Shown: positions 9,984-20,182 of the stretch, in pieces | Numbering within the stretch: position 1 is the first letter of the stretch | Layout of the letters: every line of letters starts with the position of its first letter | Assembly (NCBI RefSeq): GCF_016906535.1 | Contig: NC_057372.1 | Coordinates: 539,501 to 603,500, forward strand | Length of the DNA: 64,000 nucleotides | Direction of reading: 5' to 3' | Source: Rhizoctonia solani | Lineage: Eukaryota > Basidiomycota > Agaricomycetes > Cantharellales > Ceratobasidiaceae | Position numbers and translations under genes: made by a program | The notes under the pieces: model-generated | Told to the model about the DNA's origin: nothing | The model's database searches: none | The model's input: the letters and a program-made list of their open reading frames with translations, nothing else

Positions 9984-12900
9984 ATGAAGTTTGGACAGAA
10001 GATCAAAGTAAACTCTCCATCTTAAAACATGTTATGGCTCCTTAACAACTTTGAATAGAACGACTCATATGCTGAATGGCGAGCCTACTACCTCGACTAT
10101 ACTGGCTTGAAGAAATTCCTAAAGGCTAGGACAAGCGAAGACCGATGGACTTCTGAGGATGAAGACAAATTTGTGGCAAAGCTCGAAGCTGAGCTTGAAA
10201 AGATCCATCAGTTCCAAATGACCAAGGTTTGCTGGTTAATTGGTTTCCTGCACGCCCCGCTGAAACATGTGCTCCCACCGGCAATAGGCATCTGAGCTCG
10301 GTGCCCGTATAAATAGCGCGGAGCATAGCGTCAAATCCTTGGTTGAACAACAAGACGAGCAAGAAGAAGAGCACCGGGATATCGAAGATGGTCGGCCTCC
10401 TGTCCAGCCAGACCGAGCCGATGACGCTGGCTCAGACGATGAATTGGACGACGTCCTCGACGATGAAGATGATGACATTGATTCACTTGAAGAAAATTTT
10501 AGACAATTGGAGGAAGAGGTTGCAACCATTGTCGCTGACGTCCATGATTTGGCTTTGTATACCAAGCTGAACTTCACCGGGTTTGTCAAAATCGTTAAAA
10601 AGCACGACGTAAGCCATAGTGCTATTTACTATATACAAATGATCTTACGCGGTCGAATAGAAACAAACTGGACTTACCCTCAAGCGTACATTCGCTCACG
10701 ATTATCTCGAGAAACGCCCATTCTACAAGTACAACTGGGACTCTATTATTGTAAGGTTTCTTGGTTTTTTGGACTCATTTCAGGCCTTGACCAATACATC
10801 TTATTACTCGTGGTAGGTCAAACTTTCTAAACTTTACGACCTTGTTCGCACTCGTGGACACCCTATACAGGGTGACTCCAGTGCTGGAGGTGCTCAGAAT
10901 GCGTTCGTACGGCAAACGACCAAGTATTGGGTATGTCACAAACTACCCTTTTATCGTGAGAATAAACTTATGTTTCATAGGTTCATCCGGATAACCTAGT
11001 ACATTTGAAGCTCGCGATTCTTAGGCATCTCCCAGTTCTTGGTAGGTGGTGCTTTACCGATAATGAGAGTGTTTTACATATACCATATTTAGTTTTCAAT
11101 CCCAACAAGGAATTCGAGCCTTCTGATTCAGGCAAGTCGACACATCTCTATCTAGTTACTGCTATTAACAGTTTTTATTAGCCATCACATCAATCTATTT
11201 TGATAATGAAGACCTGGAACTCTACCTTGGACGACTTGAGAAGACTGAAGGAGCCGAAGCTGTTCGACTTCGGTGGTATGGCGATATGTCATCCCGTACG
11301 ATTTTCGTGGAACGGAAAACGCATAGGGAAGACTGGACCGGTGAAAAGTCCGTCAAGGAGCGGTTCCCTATAAAGGAGGACAAAGTCAATGCATTCTTGC
11401 GTGGAGAATATACGATGGATGAAGAATTTCGAGCATTGGTGAAGAAAGGTAAAAAGAGCGAACAAGAAGTCGAAGGCATGATACAGCTGGCCAGTGAAGT
11501 GCAGTACGCAATCTTAACCAGGAAGCTAGTCCCCGGTATGCCCTCTCTCGCTTAGCTTGAACCATGGTCTCATTTTGGCTGCTTAGTTATGAGGTCGTTC
11601 TACAACCGTACTGCATTCCAGCTTCCTGGCGACGCTCGCGTTCGTATCTCCTTAGACACCGAACTTACCATGGTTCGGGAAGACAACTGGGATGGTGAAG
11701 TCAGATCCGGAGACAACTGGCGCCGACCAGATGCCGGAATCGATTTCCCCTTCCCGAACGTCCCTGATAGGGACAAGGAGATATTTAAGTATGGAGTGCT
11801 CGAAGTTAAACTTCAAACTCAGCTTGGCCAGGAACCTCCGCAATGGGTCAGAGATCTAGTCTCCAGTCATCTGGTCGAGAGCGTTCCAAAATTCAGGTGC
11901 GTTATTTCAATGGCTTTAGAATTGAGGTACTTACGAATCTCATAGTAAATTCATTCATGGTTGTGCTACACTCTTGCCAAACCGTGTGGACCTGGTACCG
12001 TTCTGGTTACCTCAAATGGAAGCTGATATTCGCAAGCCTGACACTGGTAACGTAGCTATTGGCCGGCCAATTTCAGCTGCTACATCACCAGAGAGCCACA
12101 CACCTGCATCTGAGGCCGATCAGGTTTTACGCTATACAGAACCTGTGAGCGAGGGCGAAGAAGACGAGATGAGAGACTATGGTGTCGCTCAGGATGAAGT
12201 CAGTATCGCACGACTCGATGCAAAGGCTGCTGCCCAGGTCATCAAGGAACGTCAAGCCGAACTCGAACGTCAGAAACTCGAGGAGATGCAAAAGGATAAA
12301 ACGCCCACGTCTGAAGGGCGGTTAACTAGCGCTCCTGAACCTGATTTGGCGGATGACGAAGATGACGAGCGCACTCCATTCTTGCGCCGTAGGCGTAGTT
12401 CACAACCTGCAGAGCGTCCGAAGGGATTGAGCATTAATCCTTTGGCGCCGTCCAAAGCGTTTGACAAGAATTTCAAGAGTGCACTGAACAAGCGGAATGG
12501 GAATATTCCAGAAGGGGATGAGGAGGAAGCAGTCCCCGAGCGGGAAGAAACCGAGTATGTGCGCCACTTTATTGCACAACCAGGAAAGAAGATCGCAGTC
12601 CCTGTTCGTGTGGAGCCCAAGGTGTACTTTGCCAACGAGCGAACTTTCTTGGTGAGATTAGCCCACACAATATACTCGTAATTTTCTAACCTCTTGACTC
12701 AAGAAATGGCTCCAATTTGCTGTTATGATTGGGACTGTCGCAACCACTCTGCTCAACTTTAGCAAGCCCGGGGACAATGTTGCGTTTTACAGCGCGATAT
12801 GCTTTACCTTCGCATCCCTGCTCGCTATTGCATATGCAGGTGTCATCTTCGTGATCCGTGCACTTAAGCTACGCACTCGTGAAGTTAGTGAATGGTACTA

Positions 12901-12991
12901 TGACAGGTACGGGCCGACAGTGCTCAGCGTGGTCCTATTGGCTTCGATTGCTGCAAACCTGGGCATGCGTATCTCCGAGGACGGATTTTAG
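9984..12991 (+). CDS. vtc4: Vacuolar transporter chaperone 4, polyphosphate polymerase
   Basis: Eleven exons give about 824 residues: 9984-10007, 10059-10226, 10288-10608, 10661-10750, 10817-10930, 10981-11041, 11093-11131, 11182-11535, 11587-11896, 11946-12651, 12704-12991. The SPX domain starts at Met1 (MKFGQKIK) and covers about residues 1-200, with an Asp/Glu-rich insert. The VTC catalytic tunnel domain shows [18 protein letters not shown] (R301, R303), [11 protein letters not shown] (K318), [10 protein letters not shown] and [11 protein letters not shown] (E463, K465), the residues that in Vtc4 bind and polymerise phosphate from ATP. The catalytic set is complete, which favours Vtc4 over Vtc2/3. 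Three membrane segments (DUF202 type) end the protein, consistent with vacuolar membrane location. Inositol pyrophosphate sensing by SPX is the known control. The intron at 11132-11181 uses a GC donor. Confidence 0.95.
11132..11181 (+). other. GC-AG intron in vtc4
   Basis: The exon ends TCAG and the intron begins GCAAGT and ends TTAG. This is the only splice that joins the conserved SDS and AITSIYFDN segments in frame. AG|GCAAGT is the classic context of the minor GC donor class. Confidence 0.8.
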
Positions 12992-13374
12992 GGTTTTTCA
13001 TATTCTTAGCGAGACACATAGGAGAGGCACTTGGCCATGTTTGGATTTTGAGGTACACGCCTTTATAGTTCCAACGTCTTATTCTGTCTTTTTGCATGCA
13101 TCCCCTGTCTTTTTTTCAAATCTCAATAAGGACACGATAATAATTCATTTACGACTTCCAAACGAAAATTCATGATTGTGATTAAGAGGAAGCATGAACA
13201 TGATTCAATCGTGAAAAATGCAGGACCAGTAATTAACTTTGGTCAATGTGAATACAAATTAAGGATACGTGAAGGTATGATCATATATCAAGCAATGTTT
13301 GACATCACTATAGGTATCCAGTTGGTTCATGAATTTGGGGTATGAGAGTGTCCAAGATTATATGCGCCCAAACA
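12992..13374. other. 3' intergenic between vtc4 and convergent gene
   Basis: AT-rich spacer between two converging genes; nothing recognised beyond presumed 3' UTRs. Confidence 0.5.
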
Positions 13375-14009
13375 TCATGTCATCCGCCGCCCATGGACGT
13401 GTTGCTGTGGCCAAGGCCAACCAGCCTTCTGGCGACCAAGCTCCAAAGTTACAGTCTCCGCGATACGACGCATAAAGTCGGGACCTTGGCCCAAATCCTT
13501 GTGTATAATGGCTACAGTGGCACGAGCCTTAAGTTCGAACTTGTAGATAACGCCCGGCGGAGGAAACATAGTAGGCGGTATAGTCACACGAAACTCCACT
13601 ACGATTTGGCCGTCGGGTGCCCATTTGCGAGGTTGAAAAGTAATAAAACGCGCTCCGGAAGCTGCAATTGATGCTGCCTCTGGGGGAACTCCAATCGGCC
13701 TATCGGCATGCCACATTTTGACTTTATGCGTCTCCGAGGCAAGTGTGATATCGAAATATTGTATTCCTACTTCATAACCTAATCCTTCCCATACTGTCTT
13801 GGGAGTACCGGGGCCAAGTAATTCTTGGCCTTGAAGCATTAATGCGCCGGAATAGTAGCAGGATGCTCTAATACAGTGATGATCAACTCCAAGCAAGAAG
13901 AGCTCATAATTACTTTTACTCACCCAGCATCAATTGCACTATCGATACCCATTGCTCTACGCGGTATCTGAGTGGAGAGTGGTCCAAGGAGACTTTCAAA
14001 AGTAACCAT
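13375..14009 (-). CDS. Hypothetical protein, about 192 aa
   Basis: Two exons: 14009-13924 and 13867-13375, joined by a 56-nt GTGAGT...TTAG intron, give MVTFESLLGPLSTQ at the start and end in GWPWPQQHVHGRRMT. No signal peptide or membrane segment is evident. The middle is rich in beta-type sequence (VGIQYFDITL, GQIVVEFRVTIPP, VIYKFELKARATV). Family not recognised. Support comes from a clean in-frame splice and a long open second exon; it converges on vtc4. It could be a lineage-specific gene. Confidence 0.6.
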
Positions 14010-15348
14010 TTTGAATCGATCGAGCGTCGGCAAAATCAGAAAGAAAAAAATCTACTGGCACCGATGGGCGATGCTAGCTTCTGCAGAGGTGTGGGTGCTC
14101 CCGAAGCGATTGGCTTGTTTTTATGCGAAAGAGGGTATATGACCTGAGGGATCCGATGATATGGACAAAGTCCCGATGTTTGATGACCTCTAAAGTATCG
14201 GACCAGAGCCGTGCAAAGAGGTGGCATCCGAATTGGACCACACAGGAGCAAAGCCACTATAATGCGGTGCATGGCATACTACCCCACATGCCGGAAGTTG
14301 TACCATGGTTCTCGTATGATCCAACGTGCTCATGGCATCCACAACCAACTTGGACAAAGAAGGGTTGTGAAGACGATATGAGTCTAAAAGCGTGCAGCAT
14401 GGTCCAGGCTACAATCCTGATGACCTGCATTGCTAGAGGAAAGCAATCAGGACGCCATGCCGGATCGGACTTCCTGTAGTGTGTGTAAGCCCACTGGTAA
14501 ATAAAGTGTTGGGTGGCTGTCATGAATCGAGATTTTGAGCTCCGACAACGAAAGTGCTCCCGAGCTTCTTTGTCGGTAGCTAGTATTGGATAGATGCAGC
14601 AACCAATAATTGGTCAAGGTGTGATAGAGGTCATCGTGGCATAGACCAGGCAGTCCCGCAGCAGACCGCAAAGCATAAGCACCGAGTTTGCGCTTACTCA
14701 AGTAATGGCCCAGGCGTTTGGCTAATAGTTACCTAACAGGGGTTCTAGTTCCCACAGCCAGCCAATTGTATCATGTCTCTGTACTGGTCCTAGTGGCTTG
14801 GTGCGATTGGCAGCCGGTAATCGAGAACCCCCATGGCCTAGGACAACAATGCTATAGTACAACACAAATGTCCACTGTGTCGAGTGGACGTATCCATTCG
14901 TTGCAGTGCCGGGGGTAGTCTGCTTCCGTTCGCCGGCGGAAGAGAAACAGAAAAAAAAAGCTCCGGCGCCGGGTTAGGATGGAGGTGGGGGGCATCTCCG
15001 GCTCAAACGGTAATATAATGCCCCATAGGTCAAAATCCAATACTCAGAGAAATAACCAACTGATGTGCAGAGCTTCACATCCAAAAACGGTTGGGAACAA
15101 AGGAGTATGATCGCTCGGAATGGCCCAAGGTGGATATCCAGTGTTCTAGACAGTTGGTCGGCGCTAAAAGAGGGACATACTAGATGACTAAGCAATAGGA
15201 ATGAGCCCAGAAGCGCCGTGGTCCTTGGGCCATACCACAACATAGTCTTTGGTCAATAGCGCGACGTAAGTTCAAGCGTGGTCCAAAAGAAACACCCACC
15301 AATTAATTGGTCTCAATAATCCTTTGACAGGACCTACCGAGTAGCAAC
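14010..15348. other. 1.3 kb without a recognisable gene
   Basis: Several ORFs of 60-118 codons exist on both strands (for example + 14123-14479 and - 14447-14701, - 14974-15243), but none matches a family I know and they do not join by good splice sites. The right end contains the promoter of the capping protein gene. A decayed gene or transposon is possible. Confidence 0.4.
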
Positions 15349-16437
15349 ATGTCCGAAGATGTCCTTGATTCGATGCTGGACCTCATGCGGAGGCTACCTC
15401 CAACGCGTGTGAGCAAAAGGAAAGCTACTCACGCGTAGTTCCCATCGAATGACCTCGATACAGGTCGAGGAGAATGTAGCTCTCCTCTGTGAGATGTGTC
15501 CCGACTATGCCGATGACCTCCTGGGTAGCGTTGACCAACCCCTTCAAGTACGGCATGACAAAGTGACGGGTAAAGAGTACCTCATTTGTGACTACAATCG
15601 AGATGGAGACTCTTATCGGTGAGCTCTTTCCGCATGTTGATTTGCGATTTAAGTAATAATACCTTGGTCAGATCACCATGGTCGAACGAGTACGACCCAC
15701 CCCTCGAGGAGGGCACGCAACCCTCAGTCAAGCTCCGAAAGCTGGAAGTAGCCGCCAATGAGGCGTTTGATACGTACAGGGAGATGTGAGTGCGTAGTAC
15801 CATGTGGCACGGATTCGCCCTGACCTGTGATGGCCAGGTATTTTGAGGGTGGTGTATCCTCGGTTTTCTTATGGGACCTAGATGACGGTGGATTTGCCGG
15901 AGTTGTCCTTCTCAAGAAAAGTGAGCTTATGATATCAGTTCGCTATCGGACCCTAATCGGATTGTGTTCTATAGCCCTGCCCGCCCCATCACCGAATGAA
16001 CCATCGGGTTCGTGGGATTCTATACACGTTTTTGAAGCCAACGAGCGTGGCCGAACAGCACACTACAAACTTACAAGCACCGTAATGCTTCAGCTCAAAG
16101 TCAAGAGTGAAGCATCGGGAGAAGTCGATTTGAGCGGAAGCATGACTCGCCAGGTAAGCAGACTCACCCCTTAGCTGTCACCACTATCCTCTCATCATGT
16201 GTCTCAATCATTATTCAGCAAGAGGAGGATCGGCCACTACCCGACCCTGCAGCGCACATCGCCAATACAGGGCGCATGGTAGAAGAAATGGAGCTGAAAA
16301 TGCGTAATTTACTTCAGGAAGTCTATTTCGGCAAGACACGGGACGTTGTATTCGATCTTCGCAGTGTCGAAAGCCTCGACAAGCAGAGGAAGCAGCGCGA
16401 GCTTCAGAAGGAGTTGGTTGGGTTGCTAAAACGGTAA
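15349..16437 (+). CDS. cap2: F-actin capping protein subunit beta
   Basis: Six exons (15349-15408, 15464-15618, 15672-15785, 15838-15920, 15975-16153, 16219-16437) give 269 residues, the normal family size. Signatures of CapZ beta are present in order: [86 protein letters not shown], and YFGKTRDVV. With the alpha subunit it caps barbed ends of actin filaments in cortical patches. The start is fixed by homology of the first 20 residues. All splice sites are GT-AG and keep the frame. Confidence 0.97.
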
Positions 16438-16613
16438 TCTCAGTGGAGTGGTGTTTCCTAATGCTTTTCAGTTTATTTCTCTGGACTTCGATCGGATTGT
16501 ACTAGAGCTAAATCTGAAAATCAAGCAATCGCAAGAGGGTAATATATACAGATATGCCGGAATGTAGATGAGCAAGTCCACGGCAAAGTGGCAACGTGTG
16601 CGGCCAGGGGTAA

Positions 16614-18107
16614 TTAGAGATCTTGAGACTCATCGCCATCGTCATTATTCAGTTGCACGGCTGTTTCCACGTGGCTCTCGTCTCCATCACTCTCCTGAGA
16701 TCGTTCCAAGTTGTATTTGTCTAGTTGGTGCTGAAGTTCTTCAAGATCGTCCTCAGTCCCAGCACGAGGTAGAGTCGCAAGCGTTGGTGAAGCACCGTTC
16801 GTAGATGATCCAGGAGCACTCCCATTTATTTTCGGACGTTTTGTCGTATCTGGTTCATCTTCATCATCTTCATCGGAACCGACCCATGTGTTTGATTTCT
16901 TGGTGTCCAAATAATCAGCTCCACAGCCGCTCCCCTTCAGTGTTTATAATGCCACTCACACCCCGATTCCTCTTTGAGGGTGAACGTGGAATTGAAACAC
17001 GTTTGTTGTTAGGCTCATCTCGATCTCCTTCTATCACCAAAGCATCTTGAATATTGGCTCCTTTCGTAATTTTAGGCGCTCGCGGATTTGGAATGATGTC
17101 CGCCGCCATGAGGTGCTCTATCCATAGGAATACTAAGTGTGTGCGTATATCGCTCCACGAGGTTGGCCACAACGTACCTCGTGTTGCATAGGTAAATATA
17201 AACTGCACGTCCGGTCCGTCCTTGCTAGGATCAAGTCGGCGAGTCGCGACAGCTCGACTGGCCGGTATCGCGATCTTGGGGGCATATCTAAAGCCTGAAA
17301 TTAGTCCCTCTCCCCCGCAAGAGGAGCGGGGGGTTCAGGTCTCTTGTGGAGTGGGAGTTATCGACCTATCACTCACTCTGTCATCAGCCCCAGAGCTTTG
17401 GCTTCCTTATAGGAACACAGATCAAGCGTCAGTCATCGGGCTGCACGCAACTTGACCAGGAAGCTGAACCTTACTTCATGAACGTGTCCCCAGTCATGGA
17501 CCTCTTGGTTCTTGAACGGTACCAGGGGACCTACTTGGACATATGTAATCTCCAATCGGATGGTACTCATTTCTTTCAATCTTTCTTTATCCTTTTTCTT
17601 GTCTGCCAGTCTATCGTCGGCTGTCGATCAAAAAAAAGGGAATTAGAGGAAGAAGGCGTGAGAATTGGGTTGAGACTCAGTGAGTATACAAAACGAGACA
17701 TAAAAAATAACCTTACAAGTAATATTCAAGTGTGCAAACTGAAACGGCCTTAGTTTGTCCTCCGATACTTTGGCTCCCGATCTCGACACTGGCTTGCCGC
17801 GTCCGATCCTCATAATAGCGCTAGCTACGTCTTTGCCGTCTATAAATATGTGTCCCGAAGAGGCTTTAGTTCCACGATGGTCTTTCCACGATATGGTGAA
17901 AGTCTAAATGGATGGGTAAGGCTTTGTCAGGCAGGAGTCTCACTACTGAATTGTACGGAGGTTTACTTTTCCAGGCTCGCCGACGATATACGCGTGCATG
18001 ACTTCTTGACCTTCTTCACTGTCGTCCCACTTGGTCCTGGCTTCAAAATATTCGACTTCAACACCATCTACAAAGACGCACGCCGAAAAGTCTTTGAATC
18101 TTAACAT
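16614..18107 (-). CDS. DUF7918 domain protein (copy 1)
   Basis: Seven exons on the minus strand: 18107-17967, 17903-17717, 17620-17475, 17405-17377, 17287-17178, 17117-about 16961, then to 16614. It starts MLRFKDFSACVFVDGVEVEY and shows the family features FTISWKDHRGT, GHIFIDGKDV, RPFQFAHLNIT, STIRLEITYV, FIFTYATRE and an ending region around MAADIIPNP. These are hallmarks of DUF7918, a family expanded in Agaricomycetes with unknown function. The C-terminal 90 residues are acidic (VGSDEDDEDEPD, DGDESQDL), suggesting a nuclear protein. The last intron (about 47 nt, GTGTGA donor) is the least certain. Converges on cap2. Confidence 0.78.
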
Positions 18108-18494
18108 GTTTGAGGTAATCGAATATTAAAAAATTGTTATATCGAGGCAGAAATATAGATGCGCTGCGCTAAAGGCCAATCAAGATACGGTGGTACGAAA
18201 CAAGAGGTGCGATATGCAAGAAACGAGTGCGATCGGACAAGGTGGTTGAACAAAGACGACCCAAATTGAAAGCCACACCGATCTACGCGTTGTGATGATT
18301 CAGGGTTCGCGTCTCTGCTTTGTCACCATCGAGTATAGCAATTAAATAACCCAAGTACAAGACAGCACAAGAAAGCGATATGGCGATATAGTATGGAAAG
18401 CAATGGGCTACGCATATTTTATGGTTTGGAATCCATCGCCGAGTACTGGAGTTCGGTTGGCCTCCTTGACCAAGTTTTTTAGGGAGGTTGGTGA
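18108..18494. other. Spacer between DUF7918 gene start and cyclophilin stop
   Basis: 387 bp; presumably the DUF7918 promoter and the cyclophilin 3' UTR. No other feature seen. Confidence 0.5.
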
Positions 18495-19529
18495 CTACGC
18501 ATTGAGCGAAGCTGCGGCAATTGGATTGGCATGTATGGTGACCTGTCCCAAACGTTTCGCAACCCGATGATAGATATAAGGCGTAACATTCAAACTTACC
18601 CCGATGACCTTAATCTCATGCAACGGCCTATTCTTCTCATTTACCGGCGTTCGTTCCATGGCATCCAATGTCGTGTCTGCACCATCGATTACCCTGTCAA
18701 AAAATAATCAGCTGGCTGTACCCGACAAGTCTATGCACGGCACACCTTCCAAAGATTGTATACTTGGCGTCAAGGTGCGACTGTTTAGAATAGGTTATGA
18801 AGAATTGTGCCTTGTTCGAGTCTGGGCCCGAGTTGGCCATCGCAACAATCCCCCGGGCATTGAATTTGAGTGTGGCCCGGATTTCGTCGCCAAATGGTTT
18901 GCCCTGTGACGTGTAAGACGTCCAGCGTCAGTTCAATGTTATAGTTTAATTTTAGTTGATTAGAGATGAATGGGCGGTTATGAAGAACCGGAAGGTATTG
19001 GAAGATGATGTATTTCCAGAGTTGGGATAATAAAATAGATTGTGTGTGGAGGGGAATGCTTACCCAAATTGATTGCCCTCCTTTACCGGTTCCAGTAGGA
19101 TCCCCGGTCTGAACCATGAAACCTTTGATATTTCGGTGAAATATACATCCATCGTATGCGCCGCTTGCGCAAAGAGCAAGGAAGTTCTGCGGAAGCATCG
19201 GGCAGGGGTTAGTAAAAGATTGGGATAGAATGAGATAAATTAGGCGAGATCAGACATAGCGGAACAGAAGGGAAGAGAAGGTGGTGTGGGAGAGCAGGTT
19301 CCTGCTGGTCAGGAGCCTGAATGAACACCGGTGATATAGCTTACCTCGGCAGCTTGAGGGACGGCCTCGCAGAAGACTTCAATCTATCCCATGTGATAAA
19401 TATGTTAGGCAATGAGCTAACAAGTGCGGATTACTCACCTTGAGCTCTCCAAGCGAGGTGTGCAATGTGACAGACTAGCAGAACATCAGTGACGCGCTAA
19501 TGAGCCAAGCGAAGCCGAGGACTTACCAT
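18495..19529 (-). CDS. ppil3: Cyclophilin, PPIL3 type (peptidyl-prolyl isomerase)
   Basis: Seven exons: 19529-19527, 19474-19439, 19383-19345, 19186-19064, 18903-18746, 18693-18600, 18542-18495, giving 166 residues. The first coding exon is the ATG alone. The protein starts [19 protein letters not shown] and contains [19 protein letters not shown] (catalytic Arg and Gln), AQFFITY and [15 protein letters not shown], the PPIL3 signature with His where CypA has the drug-contact Trp. Relatives associate with the spliceosome. No signal peptide, so nuclear or cytosolic. Length matches PPIL3 (about 160). All frames agree across the seven exons. Confidence 0.93.
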
Positions 19530-20182
19530 GGGTGGTGGTCGTGGCCAAGCGTCGGTTCAGAATAGACAGGGTGCGTAGTCATCAGGGACCGGACAGCACT
19601 GCCACTTGGGGGATTTAGACGTCATGAATTTGGGGCGCTGATCGACTGCGTGTTGCGCGTGAATGTGGGTGACAAAGCAGGACGCATTCCAACTGCAGAG
19701 CCAGGGTCGGCTTCCGGGAGAGAAATTGCACATTATAATGAGGGGAGTTTCCAGGTAAGTATATCGATCATGATGGAGTGACAACTGGGTGAGAGCTCTC
19801 CAGGAACGCGGGTCAGTGTGGGACTGAAATAGGGTGATCTGGATAGACACCGGCTGACTAATGAAAACCCATGTAGATACGGCTCCTATACAAGTCAACT
19901 GTACACTACTTCCAGGTCTGATGGGGAAAAGGTCCGTGGCGGCACCGTGGCAAATCCCCACACCATCACAAGTCACAGGGGGATCGCCGTAAGGACTCAC
20001 AAAACTCCAATCACGTGAGGATCTTATCTCTTTGTGTTGATTGGCTGGCGGGTACCGGGCCTGGAGAGGTATCCGGGGTACCGACTTTGCTTAGTTCCGC
20101 CGAACGATTCAGCTCAAGGCTAGAGTACATATAAGCCGCGGCGAGTGGGCCTGATGCCGACTTGGTTGGCCTTTCTACCCGC
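19530..20182. promoter_or_regulatory. Divergent promoter region, cyclophilin / G-alpha
   Basis: 653 bp between two divergently transcribed genes. It contains one long antisense-looking ORF (19557-20000, minus) with no family resemblance. No specific site identified. Confidence 0.4.

Noticed and set aside
16915..17208. Separate small gene starting MAADIIPNP at 17109
   Set aside because: It is an internal exon of the DUF7918 gene; upstream exons splice in frame (YATRE-HLMAADIIP).
19557..20000. 147-codon minus-strand ORF upstream of the cyclophilin
   Set aside because: No similarity to a known family, odd composition, lies in a divergent promoter region.
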